Shown piece by piece: positions 63,498-64,000 of a DNA stretch of 64,000 nucleotides. Both the position numbers and the translations under genes were made by a program. Origin of the DNA: Aquabacterium sp. A7-Y (lineage in GTDB: Bacteria > Pseudomonadota > Gammaproteobacteria > Burkholderiales > Burkholderiaceae_C); NCBI RefSeq assembly GCF_026153205.1, contig NZ_JAPFBW010000009.1, positions 1-64,000 on the forward strand, in the 5' to 3' direction. The notes below the pieces were generated by a model that was not told the DNA's origin, ran no database searches, and saw only the letters and a list, made by a program, of their open reading frames with translations. Position 1 is the first letter of the stretch. Each line of letters begins with the position of its first letter.

Positions 63498-64000
63498 TCA
63501 TTCCACATCGCCACTGCTGCCCCGATGGTGCCAGTAACGGCGCCGGCGGTCACGCTCGCACTGGCCGCGGCCCTCGGCCCAGCGGTAGGCGCCGCACTGG
63601 GCGCTGGTGATGCGCTCGATGCCGCGCACCTGGTAGCGCGCCAGCACCGCCGCAGCCGGGTGGCCGAAACGATTGCGGTAGCCGGCCTGGAACACCGCCG
63701 TGCGGGGCTGCACGGCGTCGAGAAAGGCGGCCGTGCTGGACGTCTTGCTGCCATGGTGGGGCGCCAGCAGCAGATCGGCCCGCAGGGCCTCGCGCTGCCA
63801 GGCCACCAGCAAGGTCTCCTGGCCGCGCTCGATGTCACCGGTCAGCAAGGCGCTGTACCCGGCGCCGCTGATCTTCAGCACGCAGGACACCTGGTTGGGC
63901 TGCAGCGGCGGCGCCCGATCGCCGGGCTGCGGGTGCAGCATCTCAAAGCGCACGCCGTCCCACTCCCAGTGCTGCCCGGCCTGGCAATCGACATGACGCG
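63498..64000 (-). CDS. comEC: DNA uptake protein ComEC/Rec2, C-terminal part (cut by window edge)
   Basis: The last 166 residues of a ComEC/Rec2 homologue; the start lies beyond the right edge. The visible part is the metallo-beta-lactamase-like domain: SCVLKISGAGYSALLTGDIE, then APHHGSKTSST near the middle, with an Arg-rich end and a final 30-residue tail (CERDRRRRYWHHR). It would translocate single-stranded DNA into the cytoplasm. The upstream part (HVDCQAGQHWEWDG) is in frame to base 64000. It ends 87 bases before the ATP-grasp gene. Confidence 0.85.
   Translation of the reverse strand, partial: RHVDCQAGQHWEWDGVRFEMLHPQPGDRAPPLQPNQVSCVLKISGAGYSALLTGDIERGQETLLVAWQREALRADLLLAPHHGSKTSSTAAFLDAVQPRTAVFQAGYRNRFGHPAAAVLARYQVRGIERITSAQCGAYRWAEGRGQCERDRRRRYWHHRGSSGDVE

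Noticed and set aside
1-64000. CRISPR arrays, insertion sequences, prophage or attachment sites
   Set aside because: No regular repeats, transposase or integrase motifs, or tRNA-associated duplications were seen.

Overview
The window is a stretch of high-GC chromosome from a betaproteobacterium, most likely order Burkholderiales (Sphaerotilaceae/Comamonadaceae-like). Reasons: the 14-gene nuo operon is followed by DUF2818, a Nudix hydrolase and DUF1178; secG, tRNA-Leu(GAG) and nuoA lie in a row; a small Trp-rich protein, a PEP-CTERM protein and a nitrate ABC cluster led by an ANTAR regulator are present. I see no phage, insertion sequence or CRISPR array. Genes are dense, codon use is GC-rich throughout, and the left edge starts just upstream of metY while the right edge cuts comEC.

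Layout. 1-8.3 kb: metY and an alpha/beta hydrolase, a small Asp-zincin-like metallopeptidase, an AI-2E family permease, a YihY/BrkB membrane protein, DUF2069, a GlcD-type FAD dehydrogenase and a PEP-CTERM secreted protein. 8.3-24.4 kb (minus strand): nuoA-N encoding respiratory complex I, with three conserved followers. 24.6-30.1 kb: tRNA-Leu, secG, tpiA, a PIG3-like quinone reductase, pnp and rpsO. 30.1-33 kb: a branched-chain-type ABC binding protein, Hsp20, and tsaD. 33.2-37.7 kb: a nitrogen-assimilation block with a small HTH-like protein, a NasT-type ANTAR regulator, a consensus sigma-54 promoter, an attenuator leader, and a nitrate-type ABC transporter. 37.7-43.2 kb: lgt, a LysR regulator divergent from ilvD, DUF393/DUF4166 genes with an eroded partner, a small Trp-rich protein and a cytochrome c. 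43.2-51.1 kb: fused pabB-pabC, acs, a methyltransferase, a small membrane protein, class I fumarase, and a VOC protein behind a LexA-box-like site. 51.1-64 kb: an MscS-type channel, a histone-deacetylase-fold hydrolase, the MoxR/DUF58/TgpA/MltB cluster, an HPP-CBS protein, the ATP-grasp/alpha-E/transglutaminase cluster and the 3' part of comEC.

Most notable: (1) sigma-54 promoter plus leader terminator with an overlapping alternative hairpin, directly after nasT, which reads as two-layer nitrogen control of the nitrate transporter; (2) tsaD has no in-frame stop at its normal end and reads through its own terminator into hsp20, with a stop one frame away; (3) the DUF4166 gene has become fused to the first residues of a partner gene that lost nearly all its body by deletion; (4) a good LexA box before an isolated VOC gene; (5) an orphan Asp-zincin-like metalloprotease without a signal peptide. 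No clearly new multi-gene system was found; the ATP-grasp/alpha-E/transglutaminase set is a known but functionally unassigned module.
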